The notes beneath the pieces are model-generated. The model ran no database searches. It was not told the DNA's origin and worked only from the letters and a program-made list of their open reading frames with translations. Position numbers and translations under genes: made by a program. A stretch of DNA of 63,392 nt from Rhizobium redzepovicii (GTDB lineage Bacteria; Pseudomonadota; Alphaproteobacteria; Rhizobiales; Rhizobiaceae): NCBI RefSeq assembly GCF_019793435.1, contig NZ_JAILYH010000028.1, forward strand, positions 1-63,392. The letters are read 5' to 3'. Below are positions 52,982 to 63,099 of this stretch, in pieces (the stretch's first letter is position 1; the number at the start of each line of letters is the position of its first letter).

Positions 52982-53612
52982 AGACAAACAACCCTCCCAA
53001 ACCTCTGCCCGGAGTTTTGTTCTCCCCGGGTCGAACCGCATCCACAAAGTTCTACTGCGTCACCATGCGTTCACCTGCAATTCGACTTTGACTCGCGCGC
53101 TTTCTCGGGAGAAGACAGCTGCCGCCGCGCGACGAGAAAGTTTCAAGACTCATGCCACTCTGGCCGGATCGAGCCTCAGAAGGAATCTTGTGCCTATGCT
53201 TCAAGGACTTCCACGAGAGCGCGGTAGGAAGTCGGGCGGAACAGCACCATGGCGCGCACCTGACAAACCTGACAGCAGGTGTAGTAGGCCCGACATTTTT
53301 GTGGGGAGCATCGTTACGTGCGGCAATACGCGTCTCACCTTGTTTGTTTGTCGAGCTGCACTCGAGCAACGCCTTGACGCTCATATCGCGGTCACCGCCG
53401 CGGGCATTAATGTCGGCGTCACATACCGTTCATCACACCGCCTAATCGGAGAGACACCACGGGCAGACTACGCCAGTTCTTCCGGCTCTCTGCGCTGCGC
53501 GATGATCTCGAAACAAGGTTGCTTGCTCAGGAGTATCGCGCCCTGCTCCTCGACGATCATTTCGACGACGGCAGGAGGGAGCCCTTCCACAATCTTCTCC
53601 TACGGACGTCTC
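52982..53612. other. Intergenic, possible minus-strand gene fragment
   Basis: On the minus strand around 53480-53600, EKIVEGLPPAVVEMIVEEQG and ILLSKQPCFEIIAQRREPEE read like coding sequence, bounded by stops and without a start. I do not recognise it. A plus-strand open frame of 363 codons across this stretch looks like an antisense artefact. Confidence 0.3.
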
Positions 53613-54314
53613 TTATGGACGTCCAACGCGATATCTCAGATGCACGGAGCCGAGGCCAGCGGCTTCGGCGCTGATAAACGTGAGCCTCGCCCTGCCGGCA
53701 AGCCCATCCTCGCCGCCCTCGAATATGGCCGGTGTATTCGACTTGCCTCCGATCGCAGGGAAGATGACCAGGCTGACCTCGTCAACAAGACCCGCCTTCA
53801 AGAAATGGCCATTGGTTTGCGCCCCGCCTTCCAGCATCAAGCGCTTCACACCGAACTCGGTTCCAAGAAGGTCAAGCGCGTTTTTCAGATCGACGCCATC
53901 TTTCTCCGAGACGATATAGGAAACGCCAGCCTGGGTGAGGCCCGCCAGGTAAGCATCATCCACGTCAGATCCTGTCAGGACCACAAGGTGAGCTCCCTCA
54001 ATGTCGCTCTTGTCCCAGCGTAGCCGACCGTCCTTATCCACGATGACAGCGAACTCGCCGGCGTCCGGGTTGGCGATATGGATCGGTCGCGCGGCTGTGC
54101 CGGTTGCTTGATAGGGGCGGTCGACGGCGTCCGCGAACTCTTCTCCCGTCGCTCTTCCCGAAAGCCAGGCGTCGGCACCGATCTTCTCATGCAGGCCGTC
54201 ATAGATCTTCACGAGCTCATCGACCGAATGGCCGGTTGCCTCGGCCCAATCATTGACGATCAATCGGCCATCCAGCGGCGACATCATGTGACAGATTACA
54301 TAGGGTCTGGGCAT
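53613..54314 (-). CDS. Dihydrofolate reductase-fold protein (RibD C-terminal family)
   Basis: A 233-aa reductase. RibD_C marks: YVICHMMSPLDGRLIVNDW at the N-terminus, DAWLSGRATGEEF, HLVVLTGSDVDDAYLAGLTQ, and KRLMLEGGAQTNGHFLKAGL with EVSLVIFPAIGG. It probably uses NADPH on a pterin or pyrimidine-like substrate; it lacks the deaminase half of RibD, so riboflavin synthesis itself is not implied. The start at 54314 (MPRPYVICHMM) follows AGAGGAGAG; an in-frame ATG at 54338 is upstream. It lies 31 bp after the next gene's stop on the same strand and may be co-transcribed with that SDR. Confidence 0.88.
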   Translation of the reverse strand: MPRPYVICHMMSPLDGRLIVNDWAEATGHSVDELVKIYDGLHEKIGADAWLSGRATGEEFADAVDRPYQATGTAARPIHIANPDAGEFAVIVDKDGRLRWDKSDIEGAHLVVLTGSDVDDAYLAGLTQAGVSYIVSEKDGVDLKNALDLLGTEFGVKRLMLEGGAQTNGHFLKAGLVDEVSLVIFPAIGGKSNTPAIFEGGEDGLAGRARLTFISAEAAGLGSVHLRYRVGRP

Positions 54315-54345
54315 TGGATTACTCTCCTCTACAAACATTCCACCG

Positions 54346-55197
54346 TCAGTGGCCTGCCTTCAACCAGGCTGCGAATTTATCCATCCAGTCGGGGTGCCAA
54401 CGTGAAAGCGCGGGTCGGTTCAGAATCATGTCATCGGCCGCCCAGCGGATCCGTCTGGCATCTATCGCAGACGTAACCGCGTTATCCGGACAGATGATGT
54501 AAAAATTCTCGTCGAGCAGACGGACCAGGAAGTATTCCACCAGTTGCTCTGCGGTCCATGCCTCATCGGGTTTCGCAATGCCCTGCGGCTTGAGTGCGAT
54601 GTTCATGGGTGTCCACGTGTAGCCAGGGACGAGGAGATGAGCCGAAACACGACCTCCCGTCTCCTTCAGAAGCTCGTGCGACAGCTGTTCGGTCAGGACT
54701 TTGACAGCTGCCTTTGCCACCGAATATGCGGCGTTACCTGGAGGAGTCGTAATACCTTCCTTGGAGCCGAGGTTGACAACGGCCGACTGGCGACCGGCTT
54801 CGATCATGTAGGGCACGAAGACGTGTTGCGCGGCCAGAACACCTCCGAAGTTTACATCGATCTGGCGTCGCCACTTTGCAGGATTGTCCCAAGGGCCGGC
54901 TCCTTGCGTTATGCCCGCGTTGTTTACTAGGACGGCCACGTCGCCAAACCGCGAAATCGTTTCGTCCCGCAACCTGGTCAGTGCCGACAAATCTGATACG
55001 TCGCCGCTCACGATCAGGATGTCCGTGTCGAGTGTCGAAGTAACATCCTCAAGTGCGTCGGCGTCGAGATCCAGCAGCGCGAGCTTCATGCCGCGGGCCG
55101 CGAGAGCCCTCGCGATTGCCAAGCCGATGCCCTTCGCAGCTCCCGTGATGACCGCAACGCGGCCAGGAGCAACGACGCTGTTCATTCTCTCGCTCAT
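54346..55197 (-). CDS. SDR-family NAD(P)-dependent oxidoreductase
   Basis: A 283-aa classical SDR. Cofactor loop TGAAKGIGLAI (residues 19-29), acidic LLDLDAD after strand 2 suggesting NAD, NNAGI near 92, Ser in VVNLGSKEG, and YSVAK (Tyr, Lys). The C-terminus is longer than usual (AWTAEQLVEYFLVRLLDENF then WHPDWMDKFAAWL). Leads a minus-strand pair with the RibD-like gene. Substrate unknown. Confidence 0.92.
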   Translation of the reverse strand: MSERMNSVVAPGRVAVITGAAKGIGLAIARALAARGMKLALLDLDADALEDVTSTLDTDILIVSGDVSDLSALTRLRDETISRFGDVAVLVNNAGITQGAGPWDNPAKWRRQIDVNFGGVLAAQHVFVPYMIEAGRQSAVVNLGSKEGITTPPGNAAYSVAKAAVKVLTEQLSHELLKETGGRVSAHLLVPGYTWTPMNIALKPQGIAKPDEAWTAEQLVEYFLVRLLDENFYIICPDNAVTSAIDARRIRWAADDMILNRPALSRWHPDWMDKFAAWLKAGH

Positions 55198-55664
55198 TTT
55201 TTGTCTTTCCCGTCATTGGACCGTCACCGCTGGAAGGTGTGCCGGACAAGCCGTCGCCGTGGAATTTTTCTCCGAGAAGCGTGCCGGCCGATGGCACCAG
55301 CGCAGAGAAGTCCATCAACGCTACTCGGGCGCTTGGGTCGTCGGATCATATCCGCGGGCTGCGAACGACCGTTCGATCGCACTATAAGAATAGGGTAGCG
55401 CGACGGCTACTTGAAGTGAGCGGGATCGCACGCACCGATGAGCCGTGTTCACTCAAGGGCCTTCGTGACGTAGGGAATGCCTGGCCAGTTCGACCGCGGA
55501 CGGGACCAAAAAGGTAACGCACTCCTGGTCCCTGCCAGATCGGTGGATGATTTTCACTCGCCGCCCCGATCAATTTTGCTCATGTAACCAATCGGCTCCA
55601 CGGGCATTTGGTCACCAGCGCCTCGAGACGATCGTGGTGCTGACCAAACCAAAGGAGTGAAATC
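55198..55664. other. Divergent intergenic region between two SDR genes
   Basis: About 470 bp between the minus-strand SDR and the plus-strand SDR operon. It must hold both promoters. I see no strong palindrome and no coding frame with recognisable content. AAGGAG lies just before the ATG at 55665. Confidence 0.45.
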
Positions 55665-56447
55665 ATGACAGGGAATAAACCACTCGCAATGATCACGGGC
55701 GGCTCATCTGGAATAGGCTTCGAGCTTGCCAAACAATTCGCCAAGAATGGATTCGATGTCGCCATTTCAGGCTCAAGCGACAAGGTGAACGAGGCCGCCG
55801 ATGCGCTACGAAGCCTTGATGCCGAAGCATATCCGTTCAAAGCGGATGCCTCGACGTACGATGGCGTCGAGAGGTTCTGGACCTTTACGCAGGGGCTGGG
55901 GCGCCCCTTGGAAGCCGCGGCTCTGAACGTCGGTATCGGTATTGGCGGCGCCTTTGTCGATAACGATCTCGAGGATGAGCTTCGCCTGCTTGCGATCAAT
56001 GTAACCGGGACCGTCCATATGGCCAAACGCGTCGTCCAACATATGGTCAAGAACGGCCGCGGCAGGATTCTCATCACCTCCTCGGTTTCGGCGACCCTGC
56101 CCACGCCATACGAAACCGTTTACGGCCCGTCGAAGGCATTCGGTTACATGGTCGCGGAATCTCTGCGCGAGGAGTTGCGCTCGACCGGGGTCACGGTGAC
56201 GGCACTCCTTCCGGGCGCCACCAACAGCGACTTCCACGCGAACGCTGGAATGGGCGGTACGAAGCTCGGTGGCCAACAAAAAAACGACAAGACGCTCGTC
56301 GCCAAGCAGGGCTTCGAGGCCCTCATGAACGGCATCGACCATATCGTCGGCGGAGATCAGAAAACCAAGCGGCAGGTGTTGGAAAACCGGACGACCCCCG
56401 AGCCCGTCAAAGCCGCGCGGCAAGCCGAATTGACCCAACCGCAGTGA
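55665..56447 (+). CDS. SDR-family oxidoreductase
   Basis: A 260-aa short-chain dehydrogenase. Cofactor loop TGGSSGIGFEL (residues 11-21), an NVG motif in place of NAG (AALNVGIG), catalytic Ser in LITSSVSA and YGPSK (Tyr, Lys). The SGSSDK segment after strand 2 suggests NADP. It is followed at once by a second SDR; the next gene's ribosome binding site sits in its stop region, so they form an operon. Substrate unknown. Confidence 0.9.
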   Translation: MTGNKPLAMITGGSSGIGFELAKQFAKNGFDVAISGSSDKVNEAADALRSLDAEAYPFKADASTYDGVERFWTFTQGLGRPLEAAALNVGIGIGGAFVDNDLEDELRLLAINVTGTVHMAKRVVQHMVKNGRGRILITSSVSATLPTPYETVYGPSKAFGYMVAESLREELRSTGVTVTALLPGATNSDFHANAGMGGTKLGGQQKNDKTLVAKQGFEALMNGIDHIVGGDQKTKRQVLENRTTPEPVKAARQAELTQPQ

Positions 56448-56458
56448 AGGAGCACGTC

Positions 56459-57406
56459 ATGTCACATCTGAAAAACAAGGTCGCCATCGTCACAGGGGCT
56501 TCCTCGGGCATTGGAGCGGCGACCGCCAGAGGATTGGCGGAAAAAGGTGCGCGCGTCGTCCTTGCCGGCCGCAATGAGGAACGCCTCAGTCAGATCGTCG
56601 AAGACATCACCGGTTCGGGAGGTATTGCCAGCTACAAGGTTGCTGATGCCACGGATTTTGAGAGTACCAAGGCCCTCGTCGCGTTCGCCACAACGACGTA
56701 CGGCCCGGTCGATATATTGGTCAACAATGCCGGCCTCATGCTCTTTTCCTATTGGAAGGATGCCGCCGTCGGCGATTGGAACAAGATGATCGATACCAAC
56801 CTGCGTGGCTATCTGCATGCGATCGCCGCGGTGCTGCCGTCGATGTTGGAGCGCCGGTCCGGCCGCATCCTGAATATGAGCTCTATCGCCGGCGTTCATG
56901 TCGGCGAGGCGGCAGGGGTTTACGGAGCCACGAAGTTCTTCATACGCGGTATTACCGAAAGCCTCAGGAAGGAGGTGGGCGTGGGTAGCGGGATCCAAGT
57001 GTCTATGATCAGCCCTGGCGTGATCGATACCGGCTGGGCCGACAAGGTTCATGACGAGACGGGCAGAAAGATCGCCGGAGAGCTCAACAAGCAGGGTATT
57101 CCGCCGTCGTCGGTGGCTGAAGCCGTGGTCTATGCACTAGACCAGCCCCCGGAGATCACGATCAACGACATTTCGTCCATCCAACCCGGCAGGACTGGTA
57201 GCCCGCGTTTTCGAGAGCTCAGAACTAGAACCTCCGGGACTGTTAGACCGCCTCGCGGAACCAACCGGTGCCGTCTCTCGTGGCTGTGGACACGAAGATC
57301 TTCATTGCATGACGATCTAATCCCGGACGTTTTCGTTTTTCAGCGACCGGGCCATCTCCGCCGTCCTTCGCAGGATCCAACATGGATCACTAGGTCAAAT
57401 TTTTGA
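56459..57406 (+). CDS. SDR-family oxidoreductase with aberrant C-terminal extension
   Basis: A 315-aa protein; residues 1-245 are a normal SDR: TGASSGIGAAT (12-22), NNAGLM near 88, LNMSSIAG (Ser), YGATK (Tyr, Lys). The usual family ending (NDI...IQP) is reached at about residue 242 (INDISSIQPGR). Then about 70 Arg/Ser/Pro-rich residues continue (RFRELRTRTSGTVRPPRG and on), unlike any SDR tail. A deletion or frameshift probably removed the original stop. The ATG at 56459 follows AAGGAG. Confidence 0.88.
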   Translation: MSHLKNKVAIVTGASSGIGAATARGLAEKGARVVLAGRNEERLSQIVEDITGSGGIASYKVADATDFESTKALVAFATTTYGPVDILVNNAGLMLFSYWKDAAVGDWNKMIDTNLRGYLHAIAAVLPSMLERRSGRILNMSSIAGVHVGEAAGVYGATKFFIRGITESLRKEVGVGSGIQVSMISPGVIDTGWADKVHDETGRKIAGELNKQGIPPSSVAEAVVYALDQPPEITINDISSIQPGRTGSPRFRELRTRTSGTVRPPRGTNRCRLSWLWTRRSSLHDDLIPDVFVFQRPGHLRRPSQDPTWITRSNF

Positions 57407-57537
57407 CTGCTTCCTCGGCCATCACATACCAAATACAGGGCCAGTTAAATAAGGATTGAAGGTGCCGGCCGGCCTGAAGCAAGGTCGGCGCCGGCAAGGG
57501 CGATCTTTTTCAGTACAAGTGCGAGTATCCATAACTC

Positions 57538-58443
57538 ATGGTATCAACGCGGGCCGATCTGGCCGACCTTGAAACTTTCGTCGCGATCGCGCGTGCGGGG
57601 GGGTTCCGAAAGGCCGCCGCGCTTCGCGGCGTTTCCGGGTCTGCCCTCAGCCACTCGATCAGGGGTTTGGAGGCCCGTCTGGGCGTCCGTCTGTTTCATC
57701 GGACAAGCAGGAGCATCAGTCTCACCGCCGCCGGCGAAGTGCTGCTTGCCGAACTGGAGCCCCGTTTCCTCGGCATTCAAGCTGCGATGGATCTCCTAGA
57801 CAGTTTCAGGAGCGGGCCTACGGGCAGAGTGAGAGTGACCACCCTGCGTGACGCCGCCGAGCTGCTGATCGCTCCTCGACTGCACAGTTTTCGCAAGAGC
57901 TACCCAGATGTCGAGGTCGAAGTCAGCGTCGAGGATCGCTTCATCGATATGGTCGCCGAAGGTTTTGACGCGGGCATCCGTTATGGGGGAACGGTTCCCG
58001 AGGGGATGATCGCGTCGCGTCTGACATCCGAACTCGAATGGATCGTAGTCGGTTCTCCGGCCTATCTCAACGAACGAGGGCGGCCCGCGCGGCCGGAAGA
58101 TCTCTTGACGCACGAGTGCATCCGGATCCGAACCGGTACGGATCACCTCTGCAAATGGGAACTTGGCGACGGCGATCGCATGGTTTCTCTCGACGTTCCG
58201 GGACTTCTCACGCTCGGAGATTCGGAACTATCTATCCGCATGGCGGAGGAGGGAGGCGGTCTCTTTTATTGCCTGCAGGCCCGGGTCGAGGACAAACTTG
58301 CGGCCGGTTCACTCGAAGTCGTGCTGCCGGACTGGACCTCTACCGGGCCGGGTTTTCATGCATACTACGTTTCGCATCGACAGGTGCCGTCCGCTCTCCG
58401 GACGTTTCTCGACTACCTTAAGGCGCCGGTTGCGGGCGATTGA
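57538..58443 (+). CDS. LysR-family transcriptional regulator
   Basis: A 301-aa regulator. N-terminal winged HTH: LADLETFVAIARAGGFRKAA, SALSHSIRGLEARLGVRLFH, RTSRSISLTAAGEVLL. The C-terminal domain is a periplasmic-binding-like effector domain (DGFDAGIRYGG-type block: EGFDAGIRYGGTVPEGMIAS). It lies 131 bp after the SDR pair and in the same direction, and probably regulates it; an oxidoreductase-regulator neighbourhood of this kind is common. An ISAs1 element follows 31 bp later. Confidence 0.92.
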   Translation: MVSTRADLADLETFVAIARAGGFRKAAALRGVSGSALSHSIRGLEARLGVRLFHRTSRSISLTAAGEVLLAELEPRFLGIQAAMDLLDSFRSGPTGRVRVTTLRDAAELLIAPRLHSFRKSYPDVEVEVSVEDRFIDMVAEGFDAGIRYGGTVPEGMIASRLTSELEWIVVGSPAYLNERGRPARPEDLLTHECIRIRTGTDHLCKWELGDGDRMVSLDVPGLLTLGDSELSIRMAEEGGGLFYCLQARVEDKLAAGSLEVVLPDWTSTGPGFHAYYVSHRQVPSALRTFLDYLKAPVAGD

Positions 58444-58474
58444 AGTGACGGCCAGACGAGACAGCTTCACCAGG

Positions 58475-59601
58475 CAGGAGAATCGCATATGGATGGTAAG
58501 GAGTTGTTTTGCTGAGGCAAATCGACTCAAGAACTCTCCGATAATTTGGAGGTACGGATGAATCGATTTGCCACCTGTTTTAAAGATCTGCCCGACCCTC
58601 GGGGCGCAACACACGTCATCCGCTGATGTCGATCCTGTTCATTGCCATTGCCGCGATCGTTTGCGGCGCCGAAAGCTGCGCCGACATGGCCGATTCGGCG
58701 TTTCCAAAAAGAAGTGGCTCAAGACGATCGTGCCGCTGCCCTATGGCATCGCCGGCCATGGCACCTTCTCCACCGTTTTCCGCTGCCTCAATCAGGTTGC
58801 CTTCGAAGCCGCTTTACCGAAGCCTTTGCAAAGGGCATGGAAGGCGTGGTGGCGGTCGACGGCAAGGCGGTACGAGGCGACGCCGCTGCCCCTCGTCAAG
58901 GTCTGGGCTGCCGGTTGCGGCCTGGTCATCGGCCAACAGACCGCGCCGGGCCGCAACGAGGTCCAAGGGGCGCTCGATGCGCTTGCGCTTTTGTCGCTGG
59001 AAGGTGCCATCGTCACCGCCGATGCCCTGCATTGCCGCGCCGATACCGCTCATGCCATCCTTTCCGCCGGCGGCGACTATGCCCTGGCGTTGAAGGCCAA
59101 TCAGCCCGGCCTCCTGGCACAGACGATTGCTCGTCTGGACGACGTCGAGCCACTCGGCGTCCAGACCGCCGCCGAGAATGACCATGACCGCTGCGAAAGA
59201 CGCCGTGCCTGCATCGTCGCCGTCAATGACATCGACTTCCCCGGCCTGCAGGCCATCGGCTCCGTCGAGGCCACAAGCCGTCATGCCGATGGCCGTCTGA
59301 CCAGCCATGTCCGCTACTTCCTGCTCTCCACCGTCATGTCGGCTGCCGCCCTGATCGAGGTAACCAGAACTCATTGGCAGATCGAAAACAAACTGCACTG
59401 GGTGCTCGACGTCCAGTTCCGCGAGGATGCCGCCAGAAACCGTAAGGATCACGGACCGGCAAACATTGCTCTGTTACGAAAGATTGCCCTCAACCTCATC
59501 CGGGCCCATCCAGATAAGGCCTCCATTCGTCGAAAGATCAAGAAGGCAGGGTGGGACGATCAGTTCCTCATCTCTATCATCGCTCATATGCGATAGCCCT
59601 G
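58475..59601 (+). mobile_element. ISAs1-family insertion sequence with 10-bp target duplication
   Basis: Terminal inverted repeats are CAGGAGAATCGCATATG (58475-58491) and, on the minus strand from 59601, CAGGGCTATCGCATATG: 14 of 17 match. The element is flanked by the direct repeat CTTCACCAGG (58465-58474 and 59602-59611). Size (1127 bp) and target length suit ISAs1. The transposase inside is damaged, so it would need help to move. Confidence 0.88.
58558..59596 (+). pseudogene. ISAs1-family transposase, frameshifted in its 5' half
   Basis: The true start MNRFATCFKDLPDPRGATHV at 58558 meets a TGA at 58626, then SILFIAIAAIVCGAESCADM follows in another frame, then FGVSKKKWLKTIVPLPYGIA. MEGVVAVDGKAVRG, with the first catalytic Asp, is in yet another frame. 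From about 58905 the frame is intact to 59596 (EGAIVTADALHCRADTAHAI, HWQIENKLHWVLDVQFREDA with the catalytic Glu). At least three indels plus a nonsense codon. Confidence 0.88.
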
Positions 59602-60654
59602 CTTCACCAGGGGAATTTGAGTGCCGGCAGAAAGCGGTCGCTCGCAGCCAGAAAAATAATTGGCAGCAAGATCGCCTGGCATCCTTTAACATGCCGAAAG
59701 CGGAAAAAAATACGTGACAGCCTCCGATCCCTCTCTGAGCCGAGGCCATCCATGATGGTAGAGAATCCGCAAGTCTTCGGCTGTCTGACACGACCAGCCG
59801 GTACGAATGCGGTACTGCCACGGCTCTCCTCCAGGCGCCCGTTTTTGATCTCTCGATATCTAAATTTGTGCAGACGAGCAGGCAAAGCTATAACGGCAGG
59901 ATCAACGAATACTGGTAGCTCTCAGACAATCTGGATCGATATCAACCGGGAATGCCTGCATATGTAGGGAGGATTCAAGCACGGCGTGAGGGCGATGCAG
60001 ACGGACGAGGCGGAGACGTCACGGAAACCCGAGAGCACCTGCATCACCTCGCTCGAGGTTTCCAGGCGGCCTTGTAGGAGACCCGCGGCGTAGTGCCCCG
60101 AAAACCCCACCGCGCAAATGCTGATTATGAAAGACAGTACGAAAATGATTACTCTGTAGCCGGAAACGGGACAACAGCCTGTCCATTGTGGTCGATCCTT
60201 GTCCATAGGCGGTGAAGAAACTTCATCAATCGGGATCCGCCTCCGAGGGAAGCATCGAATCATCAATGACGACACGAAAGCTGCGCGACCGAGGTTGTCT
60301 GTCAACAGATTGTCTGATAAAGCTTGCTAATGTTCGAACTGTCTCACAAACTTGCGGAGGAATAACTCCGTAACAGAACCGGCGCTGCCGCAGCCGGCAC
60401 AACTTTCACTGCTGAAATCGATTGCCGCGATGTTCCTTGTTTTCAATGGAAAGCGGTGACCGCATCTCGGCTATGTGAAGGCTTCGAACATGTCGTCGTC
60501 CTCGCGACGGCGGGACGCGACGCCTTGATGAACAAACGGGCGTCCTTTTTATGGATGGACGGCTCCATGGCGCCGAGATCACCAGCTTCCCCGATATGCA
60601 TCTTGAGATGTTGATCTGGGACAGGTAAGTATTGAGATTCAAGAAGCAGAGAAG
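59602..60654. other. Long non-coding stretch with a possible chemoreceptor fragment
   Basis: On the minus strand from 60206 to about 60020 the frame reads MDKDRPQWTGCCPVSGYRVI with a membrane helix (IFVLSFIISICAVGF) and GLLQGRLETSSEVMQVLSGF, resembling the N-terminus of a methyl-accepting chemotaxis protein; the signalling domain is absent. Near 60475-60590 (plus) another short coding-like piece, VVVLATAGRDALMNKRASFL, is unassigned. Nothing else is clear before the GH3 gene. Confidence 0.35.
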
Positions 60655-63099
60655 ATGATTGATAAGAAAGCATTGCTCGATAATATGACCTTGGCGGAGC
60701 AGGTCTCGCTACTTTCCGGCGATACGTTCTGGTCTTTACCGCCCATCGACCGCCTAGGGATAGGGAGATTGCGCTTGACCGACGGCCCCAACGGCGCCCG
60801 CGGGGCGGGGTCTTTTGTCGGAGGTGTGACTGCAGCGGCTTTCCCGGTGGGCATCGCCATCGGAGCGAGTTGGAACCCGGATCTAGCCAAGGAAATCGGC
60901 AGTGCCCTAGGTGACGAGGTTCTTTCAAAAGGTGCCCACGTCTCGTTAGCCCCCACCGTTAACATCCAGCGTAGCGTCACAAACGGCCGCAACTTTGAGT
61001 GCTTCTCTGAGGATCCGATCCTGACGGCGGAACTTGCAGTCGGCTATATCGAAGGTCTGCAGTCCACGAAAGTCGGTGCCACGATAAAACATTTCGTCGG
61101 CAACGAGTCCGAGATTGAACGTACAACCATCTCTTCAGATATCGATGAACGCACGCTGCGCGAAGTCTACCTGATACCCTTTGAGACGGCGGTGAAGCGG
61201 GCAAAGGTCTGGGCCGTGATGTCTTCGTATAACAAGCTAAACGGTACTTACACGGCGGAAAGCCATTGGCTGTTGAACGAGGTTCTGCGCGGTGACTGGG
61301 GTTTTAACGGCGTGGTGATGTCGGACTGGTTCGGCTCGCGTTCGACCGCACCCACCGTGAATGCCGGGCTGGATCTGGAGATGCCGGGCCCGACTCGCGA
61401 TCGCGGCTCCAAGCTACTGGCTGCGGTCGAAGGCGGCGAGGTTAGTGTCGAGACGATCCGCGCCTGTGTGCGCAATATCCTGACTTTGATGGAACGCACC
61501 GGCGCTATCAACGATCATCGCGAGTTTAAGGAGTACGCCATTGATCAACCGAAACATAGGGCATTGATCAGGCGCGCGGGAGCGGAAAGCGCAGTTCTGC
61601 TACAGAATGACGGGATCCTGCCATTGGCTCAGCAAGGTATGGTCGCCATCATTGGACCCAATGCCAAGGTCGCGCAGGTGATGGGAGGCGGCTCGGCGCA
61701 GTTGAACCCTCACTATGTCATCAGTCCGTGGCAGGGGCTGGTGGACGCGCTGGGTGAGGAGAATCTGTGCTACGCTCAGGGCTGCAACAATTATCGGTTT
61801 CAGCCGCTAATCGAAAACCCCACAACCTTCGAGTTTTTCCAAGGAAGGGAGCTAGCTGGCGAACCGGTGAAGGTCGTCGAGGAACCGTCGAGCCTTGGTG
61901 TATGGTTGCCCCCCGTGGCCGAGGGCTTTGTCGATCCCCTTCGCTTTTCGGCTAGAATGCGCACCATCTTCACAGCCTCGGAAGCCGGCGTCTATCGCGT
62001 CGGACTAACCTCGGCCGGGCTTGGCCGGGTCTATGTGGACGGCAGACTTGTGGTGGACGCTTGGGCTTCCTGGATACGTGGTACCACATTCTTTGAAGAA
62101 GGCTGCGAAGAGGTCGTGGGTGAAATCACGCTCGAAGCCGGCCGTACATACGAGGTCGTCGCCGAGTACGCCCGGCACGACCACGTCAACCTCTATATCG
62201 CCGCAATTCGGGTAGGAATAGGCAGATTTTCGGCCGAAGCGGAGATTGCCGAGGCAGCAGCCGTCGCGGCAAAGGCTGATCATGCGGTAGTCTTCGTGGG
62301 CAGAACGGGCGACTGGGATACCGAGGGCTCCGATCTTCGCGGTATTGCACTTCCCGGTCTGCAGAACCAGCTTGTTGAGGCGGTAATTGCGGCCAATCCG
62401 AACACGATCGTCGTACTACAAACCGGTGGACCGGTGGAAATGCCCTGGCTTTCCGGTGCTCGTGCAGTACTGCAATGCTGGTATCCCGGACAGGAGGCTG
62501 GCAACGCGATCGCCGATGTGCTCCTCGGCAAGGCCGAGCCCTCGGGCCGACTGGCACAGACCTTCCCCGTGCGCTGGGCTGACAACCCCACACATACTGA
62601 GGATGACGCGGTCTATCCAGGTAAGGACGGCCATGTGCGATATGACGAAGGTGTGTTCGTCGGTTATCGGCACTACGACCGCCACGGCATTAAGCCGCTG
62701 TTCCCGTTCGGTCATGGTCTCGGTTATTCAAGCTTTGCGATGTCGGACCTGACGGTAGGGCTACCAGACGCTGCCGGCGCGGTGACAGTGACACTGGAAT
62801 TGACCAACATCAGCGAGCGGCCAGGTTCGGCAGTGGTGCAAATCTATGTCGGCGATGTTGAAGCATCTATACCCAGACCGGTTAAAGAGCTGAAAGCCTT
62901 CTCGAAAATTGCCCTGGAACCCGGTGAGAAACGAAGGTTGCGTTTCATACTTGACGCCCGAACATTTGCCTTCTTCGACACGACCGAGCGGCGTTGGCGG
63001 ATAGAGGCGGGGGAATTTGCAGTGATGGCTGGGTTCTCGGCCACCGACATCCGTTTGAGTTTAACTGTCACGCAAAAGGGCGCTGTCTTGGCGCTCTGA
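60655..63099 (+). CDS. Glycoside hydrolase family 3 beta-glucosidase with PA14 insert
   Basis: An 814-aa GH3 enzyme. The N-terminal TIM-barrel domain carries RLTDGPNGAR, KHFVGNESE and the nucleophile Asp224 in VVMSDWFGSR. The second alpha/beta domain (from about residue 300, with VAIIGPNA and GRTGDWDTEGSDL, probable acid/base Glu region) is interrupted by a PA14 domain at about 390-530 (FTASEAGVYRVGLTSAGLGR), as in fungal and bacterial beta-glucosidases that trim plant oligosaccharides. A fibronectin III-like domain closes it (FPFGHGLGYSSFA onward). No signal peptide, so it is cytoplasmic and likely acts on imported di- or oligosaccharides or plant glucosides. No transporter gene is within view. 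Confidence 0.92.
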   Translation: MIDKKALLDNMTLAEQVSLLSGDTFWSLPPIDRLGIGRLRLTDGPNGARGAGSFVGGVTAAAFPVGIAIGASWNPDLAKEIGSALGDEVLSKGAHVSLAPTVNIQRSVTNGRNFECFSEDPILTAELAVGYIEGLQSTKVGATIKHFVGNESEIERTTISSDIDERTLREVYLIPFETAVKRAKVWAVMSSYNKLNGTYTAESHWLLNEVLRGDWGFNGVVMSDWFGSRSTAPTVNAGLDLEMPGPTRDRGSKLLAAVEGGEVSVETIRACVRNILTLMERTGAINDHREFKEYAIDQPKHRALIRRAGAESAVLLQNDGILPLAQQGMVAIIGPNAKVAQVMGGGSAQLNPHYVISPWQGLVDALGEENLCYAQGCNNYRFQPLIENPTTFEFFQGRELAGEPVKVVEEPSSLGVWLPPVAEGFVDPLRFSARMRTIFTASEAGVYRVGLTSAGLGRVYVDGRLVVDAWASWIRGTTFFEEGCEEVVGEITLEAGRTYEVVAEYARHDHVNLYIAAIRVGIGRFSAEAEIAEAAAVAAKADHAVVFVGRTGDWDTEGSDLRGIALPGLQNQLVEAVIAANPNTIVVLQTGGPVEMPWLSGARAVLQCWYPGQEAGNAIADVLLGKAEPSGRLAQTFPVRWADNPTHTEDDAVYPGKDGHVRYDEGVFVGYRHYDRHGIKPLFPFGHGLGYSSFAMSDLTVGLPDAAGAVTVTLELTNISERPGSAVVQIYVGDVEASIPRPVKELKAFSKIALEPGEKRRLRFILDARTFAFFDTTERRWRIEAGEFAVMAGFSATDIRLSLTVTQKGAVLAL

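Noticed and set aside
52932..54023. A 363-codon plus-strand frame between the multicopper oxidase and RibD-like genes
   Set aside because: It overlaps the ends of two minus-strand genes, has no recognisable domain, and its composition is unlike its neighbours' proteins.
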